NCBI RefSeq assembly: GCF_950295315.1
Contig: NC_080168.1
Location: forward strand, 66,473,254 to 66,537,253
Length of the DNA stretch: 64,000 nt
DNA from: Erinaceus europaeus
Taxonomy: Eukaryota; Chordata; Mammalia; Eulipotyphla; Erinaceidae
Reading direction: 5' to 3'
Shown here piece after piece: positions 43,033 to 53,476 of this stretch (position 1 is its first letter; each line of letters opens with the position of its first letter). The position numbers and the translations under genes are program-made. Under the pieces are notes generated by a model. That model saw only the letters and a list, made by a program, of their open reading frames with translations. It was not told where the DNA came from and made no database searches.

Positions 43033-43473
43033 CACTCTCTCTGTTTCCTTCTCCCCTCTCAATTTCTCTCTGTCCTATCAAAGGAGAAAAGGGGGGGGGG
43101 AGGAAAAAGCGAAGGAGGGAGAAAGGAAGAAGAGGAGAAGGAAGAGAAGGGGGAGGGGAAAGAGGAAGAGGAGGAAAAGGAGTAGGAGGAAGAAGAAGTA
43201 AAAGAAGCAGCAGCAGCAGCCACTGAGCCAGGAGAATCTCAGCCTCTGGATGCTGACCTCCCCAGGACAAAGACAGAACAGACTCCTAACTGCCAGCAGG
43301 GTGTCAAGGGAGAAGGTGGTTCAGTGATCACCACAGGCAGCAGCCACAGCCTGCAGAGCCCTTGATGCCTCTGTGCCAGACTCAGTGACTGGCAGGTTTA
43401 GATCAAACAGGGAAAATACTCTGTAACTGGATAAGCTATTAAAGAAAACCACTTGTCCTCACATCTAGTAACT
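43033..43473 (-). repeat. Right arm of the inverted repeat
   Basis: Reverse complement of 38665-39118; ends with CATCTAGTAACTG. Its purine tract at 43084-43205 mirrors the left-arm pyrimidine tract. Confidence 0.95.
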
Positions 43474-43785
43474 GGCTTGGTGCCTACACTATGAATCCAC
43501 TGCTCCTGGAGGCCACCTTTTCCCTTTTGTTGCCCTTGTTGTTTATCACTATTGCTGTCATTGTTGTTGTTGCTGTCATTGTTTTTGGATAGGATAGAGA
43601 GAAACCAAGAGAGGAAGGGAAGACAGAAGGGACAAGAAAGACACCTGCAGACCTTCTTCACCACTTGTGAAGCAAACCCCCTGCAGGTAGGGAGCTGGAG
43701 GCTCGAACTGGAATCCTTATGCTGGTCCTTGCGCTTTGCACCATGTGCACTTAACCCACTGCACTACCACCCAGCTCCCCAAAAG
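43474..43785 (-). mobile_element. SINE-A long variant, antisense
   Basis: GCTTGGTGCCTACACTATGA, CTCCTGGAGGCCACC and the antisense body to CACTACCACCCAGCTCCC. Its left edge coincides with the inverted-repeat boundary. Confidence 0.88.
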
Positions 43786-43819
43786 GACACTTTTTTATAG
43801 CACAGGCTATAAAATAGAA

Positions 43820-43912
43820 AAAGTATTATTATGTGGAAATGTTATGCATGTAAAAACTACTGTATTTCACTATTGACTGTAAACCACTAATACCCCAATA
43901 AAGAAATAAAAA
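43820..43912 (+). mobile_element. L1 3' end, sense
   Basis: GTTATGCATGTAAAAACTAC, CTGTAAACCACTAATACCCC and AATAAAGAAATAAAAAG match the end of the young L1 3'UTR. Confidence 0.8.
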
Positions 43913-44060
43913 GAAGAAGAAGGAGAAGGAGAAGGAGAAGGAGAAGGAGAAGGAGAAGAAGAAGAAGAAGGAGGAGAAGGAGAAGGAGAAGGAGAAGGAG
44001 AAGGAGAAGGAGAAGGAGAAGAAGAAGAAGAAGAAGAAGAAGAAGAAGAAGAAGAAGAAG
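43912..44060 (+). repeat. Purine microsatellite (GAAGGA)n/(GAA)n
   Basis: About 150 bp of pure A and G extending the L1 tail, with alternating blocks of GAAGGA and GAA. The long poly-leucine minus-strand frame here is a by-product. Confidence 0.97.
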
Positions 44061-44079
44061 ATGTCTAGGTTTAACTACA

Positions 44080-44475
44080 CAAAAATTAAAAAGCACCTGG
44101 TTACGCACACACAGTACAGTGTGCAAGGACCCAGGTTCCCACAAGCTGGTGTTCCCCACTTGCAAGGAGGAAGCTTCGCAAGTGGTTTAAGCAGGGCTGT
44201 AAGTGTCTCTTTGTCTCTTTCTCTGTCTATCTCCCCCTCTCCTCTCAATTTCTCTGTCTCAGAGTGGGGCCAGGCAGTGGCACACCTGGTTGAGCACACA
44301 TGTTACAATGCGAAAGGATCCAGGTTTGAGCCCCTGGTCCCCACCTGCAGGGGGGAAAGCTTCACAAAGGGTGAAGCAGAGCTACAGGTGTCTCTCTCCC
44401 TCTCTATATCCTTCTTCCCTCTCAATTTCTGGCTGTCTCTACCCAATAAGTAAATAAAGATAATACAAAAAAATT
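44080..44475 (+). mobile_element. Two SINE-B copies in tandem
   Basis: The first, about 44088-44265 (AGCACCTGGTTACGCACACA, CTCAATTTCTCTGTCTC), is diverged. The second, 44266-44475 (GCCAGGCAGTGGCACACCTG, GGTTTGAGCCCCTGG, CTCAATTTCTGGCTGTCTCT), is better preserved. Confidence 0.82.
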
Positions 44476-44481
44476 TTTTAA

Positions 44482-44745
44482 TTATCTCTGCCTCCTGGGA
44501 GTATAGATTGACCAGTCAATCTAACTTAACACCCATGTTAAGCAGGGAAGCAATTACAGAAGCCAGACCTTCCATCTTCTGCAACCCACAATGACCTTGG
44601 GTTCATAGAGGGATAAAGAATGGGAAAACTATCAGGGGAGGAGATGGGATATGGAGTTCTGGTGGTGGGAATTGTGTGGATTTGTACCCCTCCTATACTA
44701 CGGTTTTGTTAATGTCTCCTTTTTAAAATAAATAAATAATAAAAA
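44482..44745 (+). mobile_element. 3' end of long-3'UTR L1, sense
   Basis: GTCAATCTAACTTAACACCC, CAGACCTTCCATCTTCTGCA and GAGATGGGATATGGAGTTCT to AAATAAATAATAAA: the reverse complement of the 3'UTR left end at 8471 and 34270. A SINE-B head fragment (GGCTGGGCAGTGGTGCACCC) follows at 44800-44860. Confidence 0.85.
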
Positions 44746-45034
44746 ATTTTTTCTCTGCCTCTATCCAATAATAAATAGATATTTAAGAAACAGAAAACCT
44801 GGCTGGGCAGTGGTGCACCCAGTTGAGTGTACATGTTGTTACAGCAAATAACAGTAACATGTGGAAAGAGAAGTTAACATGGTGGGCCAGAGAAAGTACT
44901 CCGCCCCCAACCTTTGGTTAAACTGCCTTTTTTTTTTTTGCCCCCAGGGTTATCGTTGGGCTTAGTGTCTGCACTAGGAATCCACCGCTCAGGGAGGCCA
45001 TTTTTTTCCCATTTTTATTGCCCTTGTTGCCTTT

Positions 45035-45690
45035 TGTAAGGTCTGATCAGTGGAGAATGAGACCTGAAAGAGGCAGTGAGGCCTGAGGCCGCAAGTATTT
45101 TCAAGCAGGGCTTTATTCCAGCGAGCCCTAGAGAGAGGGGGGGGGGCTGAAGTCGTGCCCAGGGTCAGGGGAGAGGGCTCTTTGCAATGCGGCAGAGATG
45201 AGGAAGTATAACGGAATTTTCAATGACGGTTAGTCTGGTGGGGCTGTGGTTTTTCGAAACTGCTGACCCCCAGAGCACATTCCAGGAAGTGACTACTACA
45301 CCTGCATCTGGGTTCCGCATTTTTTAAAGATTTTTTTTATATACATTTATTCATTTTCCCTTTTGTTGCCCTTGTTTTTTTATTGTTGTTGTGGTTATTG
45401 TTGTTGTTGTCGTTGTTAGATAGAACAGAGAGAAATGGAGAGAGGAAAAGACAAGAGAGGGAGAGAGAAAGACGCCTGAAGACCTGCTTCATCGTCTGTG
45501 AAGCGACTCCCCTGCAGGTGGAGAGCCAGAGACTCGAACCAGGATCCTTAGGCGGGTCCTTGTGCTTCCCGCCATGTGCGCTTAACGTGCTGCACTACCC
45601 CCTAACTCCCAGGTTCCACATTCTTGTGGCTGAGTGTTTTAGCTACAGGCGCAGGCGTCCTATCTTCAACAGTCAGGCTCACCCAGACCT
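45035..45690 (-). mobile_element. Solo LTR-like element, antisense, split by SINE-A
   Basis: TGTAAGGTCTGATCAGTGGA to CACCCAGACCTAACA gives TG...CA ends, with AGCAGGGCTTTATTCCAGC (reverse AATAAAG). Flanking bases do not give a clean duplication. Confidence 0.65.
45318..45605 (-). mobile_element. SINE-A inside the LTR
   Basis: Antisense SINE-A; GGTTCCGCATT before it and GGTTCCACATT after it form a near-perfect 11-bp duplication. Confidence 0.9.
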
Positions 45691-46086
45691 AACATCTTTG
45701 TTGTTGTTGTTTTTGTTATTGCTGCTATTGTTGTTGGATAGGACAGAAAGAAATGGAGAGAGGAGGGGAGAGAGAGAAATGGAGAAAGGAGGGGAAGACA
45801 GAGAGGGGTAGAGAAAGACACCTGCAGACCTGCTTCACCGCGTATGAAGCGACCCCCCCCCCCCCAGGTGGGGAGCCGGGGACTCCGACTGGGATCCTTA
45901 TGCAGGTCCTTGCATTTCGCACCTCGTGTGCCCGACCCCCAAACTGCCTTTTCAGTCTATTCCAAGTCTATAAGGACAAGCAAGCAAACAAGCCAGGAAG
46001 TACAGAAACAAAATTCCAAATAGCGCTTGCAGTTACAACTACATGGGATTTTGCAACCCACCACCATCAATAAAAAGGACATTGTC

Positions 46087-46444
46087 GGGGGTCGGGCGGT
46101 GGTGCAGTGGGTTAAGCACATGTGGCGCAAAGCGCAGGGACCGGCGTAAGGATCCTGGTTCGAGCCCCCAGCTCCCCACCTGCAGGGGAGTCGCTTCACG
46201 GGCGGTGGAGCAGGTCTGCAGGTGTCTATCTTTCTCCCCCCCTCTCTCTCTGTCTTCCCCTCCTCTCTCCATTTCTCTCTGTCCTATCCAACAACAAAGC
46301 AACGTCAACAATGGCAATAATAACCGCAACAAGGCTGCAACAACTAGGGCAACAAAAAAAAAAGGGGGCAAAATGGCCTTCAGGAGCGGTGGATTCATGG
46401 TGCAGGCACCAAGCCCAGCAATAACCCTGGAGGGAAAAAAAAAA
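46087..46444 (+). mobile_element. SINE-A long variant, 15-bp target duplication
   Basis: Well-preserved copy (GTCGGGCGGTGGTGCAGTGG, GGTTCGAGCCCC) with the extra 3' segment GGAGCGGTGGATTCATGGTG and AGCAATAACCCTGGAGG. AAAAAGGACATTGTC lies at 46072-46086 and 46445-46459. Confidence 0.95.
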
Positions 46445-46459
46445 AAAAAGGACATTGTC

Positions 46460-46633
46460 ATGGTCCAGGACAAAGCTCAGTGGATACAGCACTGGACTCT
46501 CAAGCATGAGATTCTGAGTTCAATCCCCAGCAGCACATGTACCAGAGTGATGTCTGGTTCTTTCTTTCTCTCTCTCTCTCCTCCTACCTTTCTCATTAAT
46601 AAATATTTAAAAAATAAATAATTTTTTTTAAAA
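46460..46633 (+). mobile_element. SINE-C at the same target
   Basis: CAGGACAAAGCTCAGTGGAT, CTCTCAAGCATGAGATTCTG and CTCATTAATAAATATTTAAA. The target AAAAGGACATTGT recurs a third time at about 46634-46647. Confidence 0.88.
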
Positions 46634-46682
46634 AAAGGACATTGTTGGTTAGTAGATACATTGCTCAGTGAATGGAATATTT

Positions 46683-47195
46683 CTTTTTTTTTTAATTTCT
46701 TTATTGGGGAATTAATGTTTTACATTTGACAGTAAATACAATAGTTTTTTTAAATTTTTTATTGGGGAATTAATGTTTTACATTCAACAGTAAATGCAGT
46801 AGTTTGTATATGCATAACATCCCCCAGTTTCCCATATAACGATACAATAGTTTTTTTTAGTGTTTTTTATTTTTATTTTATTTTTCCCCTTTTGTTGCCC
46901 TTGTTGTTTATCATCATTGTTATAATTATTATTGCTATTGCTGTCATTGTTGTTGGGTAGGACAGAGAGAAATGGAGAAAGGAGGGGAAGACAGAGAGGG
47001 GTAGAGAAAGATAGACACCTGCAAACCTGCTTCACCACCTGTGAGGCGACTCCCCTGCACAAGGGGAGCCGGGGGCTTGAACCAGGATCTTTACGCCAGC
47101 CCTTGCACTTTGTGCCATCTGTGCTTAACCCGCTGTGCCACTGCCCTACTCCCAATACAATAGTTTGTACATGCATAACATTTCCCAGTTTTCAG
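46683..47195 (-). mobile_element. L1 3' ends nested in each other, with SINE-A
   Basis: One L1 3' end starts at 46690 (TTTCTTTATTGGGGAATTAA) and is broken after AATACAATAG at 46745. A second L1 3' end follows (46750-46852). SINE-A antisense occupies about 46855-47150. The first L1 resumes at 47153 with AATACAATAGTTTGTACATG. The repeated AATACAATAG suggests a target duplication. 47196-47340 holds nothing recognised. Confidence 0.8.
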
Positions 47196-47340
47196 TGAAT
47201 GGAATATTTCATTCTGTATATGACAGCGTACTCTAACCTAGTTCTGACCTAACCTGCTGTTAAACATTCCAATTCTCTTTGTTTTATACTCAACTATTTT
47301 TCTTAATCTGTTTTCTAATCTGCTTCCTTATCTATTTTTG

Positions 47341-47740
47341 GTTACCTCTTCACTATATGTCAACCATGCACAAGGACCCAGGTTTGAGCCCCCATCCCCA
47401 CTGGTAGGAGAGACAGTTCACACACTGTGATTCAGCCAGGTCTAGAGGTGAATATCTTTTTCTCTCCCACTCTGTCTCAATCTCCTCTCTCAATCTCTCT
47501 CTGTCCTATCCAATAAAAATAGAAAGGGAGGGGCCAGGTGGTGGCACGCTTGGTTGAGTGCATACATTACCATGTGTAAAGACCTGGGTTCAAGCCCTTG
47601 GTCCCCACCTGCAGGGAGAAATCTTCACAAGTATTTAAGCAGGGCTGCAGGTGTCTCTCTCCCTCTTTATCTCCCCCTCCCCTCCATTTCTCTCTGTCTG
47701 TATCCAATAATAAATAAATAAAAGGATTTTTAAAAATGCA
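47341..47740 (+). mobile_element. Two SINE-B copies
   Basis: About 47355-47520 (GGTTTGAGCCCCCATCCCCA, degenerate) and 47528-47738 (GGGGCCAGGTGGTGGCACGC, GGTTCAAGCCCTTGG). Confidence 0.82.
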
Positions 47741-47747
47741 AAAGAGG

Positions 47748-48110
47748 GGAGTCAGGTGGTAGTGCAGTGGGTTAAGCACACTTGGTGGGAAGCACAAGGA
47801 CCGGTGTAAAGATCTTGGTTCCAGCCCCCGGCTCCCCACCTGCAGGGGAGTTGCTTCACAGGTGGTGAAGCAGGTCTGCAGGTGTCTACCTTTCTCTCCC
47901 CCCATGTCTTCCCTTCCTCTCTCCATTTCTCTCTGTCCTATCTAACAAAGATGACATCAATAACGACAACAATAATAACTACAACAATAAAACAACAAGG
48001 GCAACAAAAAGGGAATATATATATATAAAAGGGAAAAATGGCAGCCAGGAGCAGTGGATTCATAGTGCTAGAACCAAGTCCTAGTGGTAACTCTGGTGGA
48101 CATAAACAAT
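47748..48110 (+). mobile_element. SINE-A long variant
   Basis: GGGAGTCAGGTGGTAGTGCA, TGGTTCCAGCCCC, then after the AAC-rich region GCCAGGAGCAGTGGATTCAT and AGTGGTAACTCTGGTGG. Confidence 0.9.
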
Positions 48111-48117
48111 TAAATCA

Positions 48118-48248
48118 AACAAAAGGCTTAGGGAGACAGCATAAAGGTTATGCAAAAAGACTTCTGATGACCTAGGTTCAGTCCCCACCACTACCTTAAG
48201 CCTGAGCTGAGCAGTACTCCGGTCAAATAATAATAAATTATTAAAAAC
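48118..48248 (+). mobile_element. SINE-D
   Basis: GGGAGACAGCATAAAGGTTA, GGTTCAGTCCCC and CTGAGCTGAGCAGTACTCCG. Confidence 0.65.
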
Positions 48249-48249
48249 A

Positions 48250-48277
48250 CGAGGTCTAGCAGGTGATGCAGTGGATA
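48250..48277 (+). mobile_element. SINE-C, head, split by LTR
   Basis: GAGGTCTAGCAGGTGATGCA GTGGATA, resuming at 48842 with AAAAAACTTGAGCGTGAGGT. Confidence 0.75.
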
Positions 48278-48837
48278 TGTTACAGAAATGATCCCCAAAG
48301 CACAAGACTTGAGCTGGTTCTTGGTGAAAGAGAGGAGTTTTATTATACCGGTGTAGAGGAGACTCTGGATCACTTGGGAAGTTCTCCCCAAACCCTGGAA
48401 AAAAACAGTTTTATTGCCATCCCCCTCCCCAAAGGGGCGGAGGGAGCAGGTTTATTTCACTATTACAAAGTAGGCAGAAACAGATAAAGGCACTCTTTCA
48501 CGTAATTATTGTATATGCTTCTTATATGTGGCATTGGTGTGGGCAGAGAAGGGGAGGCCTAGAGCCTGGTATTTATCAATTGGGAGACAACTGGATTCCT
48601 CTCTAGTCATCTTTACCTTTTAGCACCTACTAGCTTAGGAATATGGAAGGGATGAGGGATAGCAACTATAGCTACTGTTTTAATAGCCAAGAGAGCAAGC
48701 TCAAAGGAAATACAGTCTTAGGCTATGTCCCTATAACAAAGAGGAAATACAAATCTCTACCAGGCACATAGATTAAAATATCAACGTAGGGTGAATCAGG
48801 AGAGTGTGCACTCTGTATTCGTCTGTTTTCCATAACA
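48278..48837 (-). mobile_element. Solo LTR, 4-bp target duplication
   Basis: TGTTACAGAAATGATCC to TTTTCCATAACA, flanked by GATA (48274-48277, 48838-48841). GAGGAGTTTTATTATACCGG holds the reverse polyadenylation signal. Same family as 1019-1535. The 4-bp duplication fits class I ERVs. Confidence 0.9.
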
Positions 48838-48892
48838 GATAAAAAAACTTGAGCGTGAGGTCCCAAGTTTGATCCTGGCATTGTTGCTTGAT

Positions 48893-49260
48893 CAGAAATC
48901 AGAGCTGACTGGTGGAATCAAAGTAAGGAGGAAATTTATTAACGCTAACGTACACAGAGAGAGCTCATGCTCTTAAAGAATTCTGGCCCCTAAACAAAGG
49001 GACAGTATAAGCTTATATAGGGGGTGCAGGCTGAGACCAGAAAGCTCATCACAGAAGTAGAGACTGCAAGGTTAAGGGGTCTGTTGCCTTAGTTACTATT
49101 ACTTCCACAGTGCTAGAGTATAAAAACTGGAACTAAGCCTTTGTTCCGGGTGTGAGTTTTCAGAGTGATCTGGACTCTTGGTCCACACAAATAAACTGTC
49201 TCTTTTGACTCACCTAAGCTCTAGTCTTTTGATATCCAGCAGAATCCCCTGACAAAACAA
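48893..49260. repeat. LTR-like sequences, unresolved
   Basis: The left half has AGGAAATTTATTAACGC (antisense layout). The right half has GAGTATAAAAACTGG followed by AAATAAACTGTCTC (sense TATA and polyadenylation). Possibly two abutting LTR fragments. Confidence 0.4.
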
Positions 49261-49264
49261 GGCC

Positions 49265-49455
49265 ACAGGTGTTTCTCTCTCTCTCTCTCTTTATTTTTTA
49301 TATTCATTAATTTTTTTTTGGATAAAGACAGCCAGAAATTGAGAGGGAAGGGGAGATAAAGAGAGAGAGAGATCTGTAGCCCTGCTTCACCACTTGAAAA
49401 GCTTCCCACCCTGCAGATGGAGATCAGGGGCTTGAATTCAGATCCTTGTGCAAAG
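49265..49455 (-). mobile_element. SINE-B, antisense
   Basis: TGGATAAAGACAGCCAGAAA, CCCTGCTTCACCACTTGAAA and ATCAGGGGCTTGAATTCAGA. 49456-50060 after it has no gene or element I can support. Confidence 0.85.
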
Positions 49456-50069
49456 AGACAGACAATTAAGGCAACAAAGTACAGAAAAGGTTTTAAGTTT
49501 ATCGTCCTGGTAGATAAGCAGAGGCAGAACTGTTTCTCCTGGGGTAAATTCCTGTCCTGTTCAGTAATTGTTTTGTCTTTTATCTGGGGTGAGAACCAGG
49601 TAGTCAGAGTAACTAGCAGCTAGCAATCAAGCCTTTCCCTTGCTAATGCTTGAAACTGCTTAAAGGGTGAGGGCTTTCCAGTTTTTATACCCTAGCTCTG
49701 AGAGGCAGGCTCAGATTACAGATGCAAGCATGGCAAGCAGCTGTCCCAGACTCCTCAGAAAGAAACACAAAAGCAAAACTGGGCAGTTAGCCTTAGTTTT
49801 TGCTACTCTAGATGTATCAGGCACATTTTATTCTCCATACAGGGCATTTGACTTTTCTGGTCTTGTGTTCTACTTATCTGCTGCTTACTCAGTGAAGTTC
49901 AGCCAGACCTTCCTCATCTCAATTCTTTGTTTTCACTTACTTGACCTTCTGCACAATCTCAAGCTCCTGCCTCTGCAACTTTTTAGCCCTTCTATACATT
50001 TTCAGTTTGTTTTTTTCTATTCTGTGTCACTATGATTTAGTAATATGCATATATGCATTTGGTTCCCCT

Positions 50070-50262
50070 CTAAGTTCCAGTCCCCCCCCCCCCCACTTAC
50101 CCCAGAGTCTTTGACTTTGGAGCAATACACCAACTCCAGTCCAAGTTCTGCTTAGTGCTTTTTCTTCTAATCTTGCTTTTCAACTTCTATGAGTGGGAAC
50201 ACCTCACCCCATATTCATCCCTCTCTGATTTGTCTCACTTCACATGATTCCAGATTTCTAAT
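50070..50262 (-). mobile_element. Old L1 3'UTR/ORF2-end fragment
   Basis: CCCCAGAGTCTTTGACTTTG, CTTTTCAACTTCTATGAGTG and CTGATTTGTCTCACTTCACA are diverged forms of the L1 3' region. Confidence 0.65.
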
Positions 50263-50367
50263 AAGCACCCTCTGGTGAGCCTTCTTACAAACACAGCATA
50301 ATCATATCATAAGCACATACTAAAAGCATATTCAGGGGCTTAATTTTGGAGATTCCCTCTCAGTTTC

Positions 50368-50480
50368 ACCACTTGTGAGCCCCCCCCACACACACACATA
50401 CAGGTGAGGACCAGGGTCAGAACCTGGGTCCTTAAACATTGTAATGTGTGCGCTCAACCAGGTGTACACAGCATGGCCCT
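50368..50480 (-). mobile_element. SINE-B fragment, antisense
   Basis: TTTCACCACTTGTGAGCCCC, AGGACCAGGGTCAGAACCTG and GCGCTCAACCAGGTGTACAC. Confidence 0.75.
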
Positions 50481-50629
50481 TCCAATCAGTTTAATAAGCA
50501 GGAAGTGATTACAAAATTATTTTAATGTTGAAATATTTAAATGGAATTTTAAGTTTAACATCATCTTTCTCTCTCTTTTGTATTCGTTTGATTACAAATG
50601 GACATAAAACTGTTACAAGGAACTCAGAC

Positions 50630-50745
50630 AAGGCTGGCAAGTTAGCTCCCCTTGATAGAGAGCTTGTTTTGTCCTGTAAATGACACAAGCTTAAGCCCAG
50701 TCCCCACTGCACTGAAGGAAGTTCCAGTGCTGTGATATCTTTCCC
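50630..50745 (+). repeat. SINE-D-like
   Basis: GCTGGCAAGTTAGCTCCCCT, AAGCCCAGTCCCCACTGCAC; tRNA-like spacing but diverged. 50746-51060 holds nothing else recognised. Confidence 0.45.
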
Positions 50746-51067
50746 TGGTCATATTCCATCATGTCAAATAGATGAATATGCTCACAAGTGAATTGGGCCT
50801 ATTATGAGAAAAGTTTGACTTGATTTCTAACTCTAGTTATTACTTTATTGGGGAACTATCAATTTACCGGATTTTTGTTGCCACAAGGCTACATTTCGAA
50901 GTTTCTTTAAGATGGGCATCAGTCCATTTCATCCTCTCTCCCTCTGACTCTGTTTTACAATCTGATCTTGTCTTATTTTAGGATATTGGAAAACACTCCT
51001 ACTATTATGCGTTTATCCTTATTCATTGCCTAAAAATGGTATTTTTTAAAATTTTGATTGAGTTTCC

Positions 51068-51340
51068 TTTTTAAAAATATTTTTAATTTATCTTCCCTTT
51101 GTTGCCCTTGTTGTTTTATTGTTGTTGATGTCATTACTGTTGGATAGGACAGAGAGAAATGGAGAGAGGAAGGGAAGATAAAGTGGGGGAGAGAAAGATA
51201 GATACCCGAAGACCTGCTTCAAAGCCTGTGAAGCGACCCCCCTGCAGGTGGGTAGCCAGGGGCTTGAACTGGGATCCTTCCCCTGGTCCTTGCGCTTCAC
51301 ACCATGTGCACTTAACCTACTGCACTACACCCCTACCGCT
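51068..51340 (-). mobile_element. SINE-A, antisense
   Basis: TTTGTTGCCCTTGTTGTTTT, GGATAGGACAGAGAGAAATG and CACTTAACCTACTGCACTAC. Confidence 0.92.
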
Positions 51341-51379
51341 GACTTTTCTTTCTTTCTTTCTTTCGTTTTTTTTTTTTAA

Positions 51380-51675
51380 GCTTTCATTTATAAAATGGAA
51401 ACACTGACAAGACCATAGGATAAGAGGGGTACAATTCCACACGATTCCCACAACCAGAACTCACTATCCCATCCCCTCCCCTCATAGCTTTCCTTTACTT
51501 TAACCCTCTGAGAGCATTGACCCAGGATCATTATGGGGTGCAGAAGGTGGAAGGTCTGGCTTCTGTAATTGCTTCCCCGCTGAACATGGGTGTTGACAGG
51601 TCAATCCATACTCCCAGGCTGCCTCTCTCTTTCCCTAGTGGGTCAGGTGCTCTGGGGAAGTGGAGCTCCAGAACA
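51380..51675 (-). mobile_element. 3'UTR end of long-3'UTR L1
   Basis: ATAAGAGGGGTACAATTCCA, GTGCAGAAGGTGGAAGGTCT and CTGCCTCTCTCTTTCCCTAG. Cut at 51675 by the following SINE-A. Confidence 0.85.
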
Positions 51676-51966
51676 GGGAAAAAAAAAAATTTATATTTAT
51701 TTATTTTTCCTTTTGTTGCCCTTGTTGTTTTTCATTGTTGTAGTTATTATTGTTGTTGTTACTGATGTCATCATTGTTAGATAGGACAGAGAGAAATGAA
51801 GAGAGGAAGGGAAGACAGAGAGAAGGAGAGAAAGATAGACACCTGCAGACCTGCTTCACCACTTGTGAAGCGACTTCCTTTCAAGAGGGGAGTTGGGGGC
51901 TTGAACCAGGATCCTTATGTGGTCCTTGCACTTTGCTTAACCTGCTGCCTACTGCCCGACTCCCAG
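51676..51966 (-). mobile_element. SINE-A, antisense
   Basis: A-run/ATTTATTTATTTTTCC start through AACCTGCTGCCTACTGCCCG. Confidence 0.9.
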
Positions 51967-52079
51967 GAAGTGATTTAAAAACATGAAAACATTCCAGTGT
52001 GTTCCCTGTAGGATTTGCTACCATGATTATCCCCAGAGGACAGTGAACACACCCAGCACACTGTTCCTGAAAGACTGGC

Positions 52080-52245
52080 TATTGGGACTGGGAGGCAGCT
52101 TACCAGGTACGGTGTCAAGGCAAGCCCTGCTTAAGGCCTTGGGTTTGAGTCCTGGAACCAGATGAGAGGACTTTGCACAGCACCAAAGGGGTGCTGTGAT
52201 TAGTGGAGTTAGTACCATGGCAGCTCTCTTCTCTCTCTAAAAATA
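52080..52245 (+). repeat. SINE-D-like
   Basis: GGGACTGGGAGGCAGCTTAC, GGGTTTGAGTCCTGG and CTCTCTTCTCTCTCTAAAAA. Confidence 0.5.
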
Positions 52246-52334
52246 AAAACAGCATAAAAATACTAATCCAGGAAGGCTGCTCAGTTTACATACTGGCCAC
52301 CTGGAACTGCATTCCTAGTTAGCTGCACAGGCTG

Positions 52335-52512
52335 GGGGGGCTTGCCTGGTGGTGTACACATGATGCCCTGCGTAAGGACCCGGGTTCGAGCCCCCACCCA
52401 CCACATAGGAGAACATACACAAGCTTCACAAATGCTGAGATGTCTCTCCTCCCTCTCTGTCTCTCATGCTCCCTCTCCATCTCTTTATTTCTCTCTGTAC
52501 TGCACCCTATTT
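52335..52512 (+). mobile_element. SINE-B
   Basis: GGCTTGCCTGGTGGTGTACA, GGGTTCGAGCCCC and CTCTCTGTCTCTCATGCTCC. Confidence 0.75.
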
Positions 52513-52770
52513 CTTTAATTTTTTTAATTTCCTTATAGGTGACTAATGATTTACAGTCAACGGAAAATACAGTCGTTTGTACATGCATAATGTTTCTCAG
52601 TTTTCCACATAACAGTTTAATCCCAACTAGGTCCTCCTCTGCCATCATGTTCCAGGACCTGAACCCACCCCCCAACCCCCCCCACCTGACCCCAGAGTCT
52701 TTTACTTTTGTGTAACACACCAAACCTAGTCCAAGTTCTGCTTTTTGTTTTCTTATTTTTCAACTTCTTT

Positions 52771-53407
52771 TTTAAATCAGTAATTTAATAATGATTGACA
52801 AGATTATGATATAAGAGGGGTACAATTCCACACAATTCCCAGCACCAGAGTTCTGTATCCCATCCTCTTCATTGGAAGGTACCCTATTCTTTATCCCTTT
52901 GGGAGTATGGACCCAGGATCATTATCCTGGGAAGGTAGGAGATCTAGCTTTTGTAATTGCTTTTCCACTGGACATGGACATTGGCAAGTGGATCCATACC
53001 CTCAGCCTGTTTCTCTCTTTCTCTAGTGGAGCAGGGCTCTGGGAAGGTGAGGTTATTTATTTATTCCCTTTTGTTACTCTTGTTGTTTTATTGTTGTAGT
53101 TATTCTTCTTGTTGTTGTTTATGTCATCATTGTTGGATAGGACAGAGAAAATGGAGAGAGGAGGGGAATACAGAGGGGGGAGAGAAAGATACCTGCAGAC
53201 CTGCTTCACCGCTTGTGAAGCAACTCCCATACAGGTGAGGAGCTGGGGGCTCAAACTTGGATCCTTAAGCTGGTCCTTGCATTTTGCACCACCTGTGCTT
53301 AACCTGCTGTACTACTGCCCAACTCCCAGGAGTTGAGGTTCTAGGACATATTGTTGAGGTCATCTGCCCCAGGAAGGCAGGTTGGTGTCATGGTCGTATT
53401 CCCCCCT
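52771..53407 (-). mobile_element. Long-3'UTR L1 fragment, nested, itself split by SINE-A
   Basis: ATATAAGAGGGGTACAATTC to GCTCTGGGAAGGTGAGG, then GAGTTGAGGTTCTAGGACAT to GGTGTCATGGTCGTATTC after the SINE. Confidence 0.82.
53053..53332 (-). mobile_element. SINE-A, antisense, innermost
   Basis: TTATTTATTTATTCCCTTTT, GGATAGGACAGAGAAAATGG and AACCTGCTGTACTACTGCCC. Confidence 0.9.
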
Positions 53408-53476
53408 CCATAGTATTTTTCAACTTCTGTCTATGAATAAGATCATCCCACATTCATTCTTCTCTTTCTGACTTAT

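Larger units (their letters stand above)
44925..45940 (-). mobile_element. SINE-A long variant, antisense, split by an LTR
   Basis: GCCCCCAGGGTTATCGTTGG and CAGGGAGGCCATTTTTTTCC to 45034, then TTGTTGTTGTTTTTGTTATT to GGGATCCTTATGCAGG after 45690. Confidence 0.85.

Noticed and set aside
43887..44165. Long poly-leucine open frame
   Set aside because: A by-product of the GAAGGA/GAA purine tract read on the other strand.
46043..46621. 192-codon frame
   Set aside because: Runs through SINE-A and SINE-C; translation of SINE sequence recurs at every copy.
49667..50035. 122-codon plus-strand frame
   Set aside because: No recognisable domain, low-complexity hydrophobic residues, and no splice context or conservation evidence.
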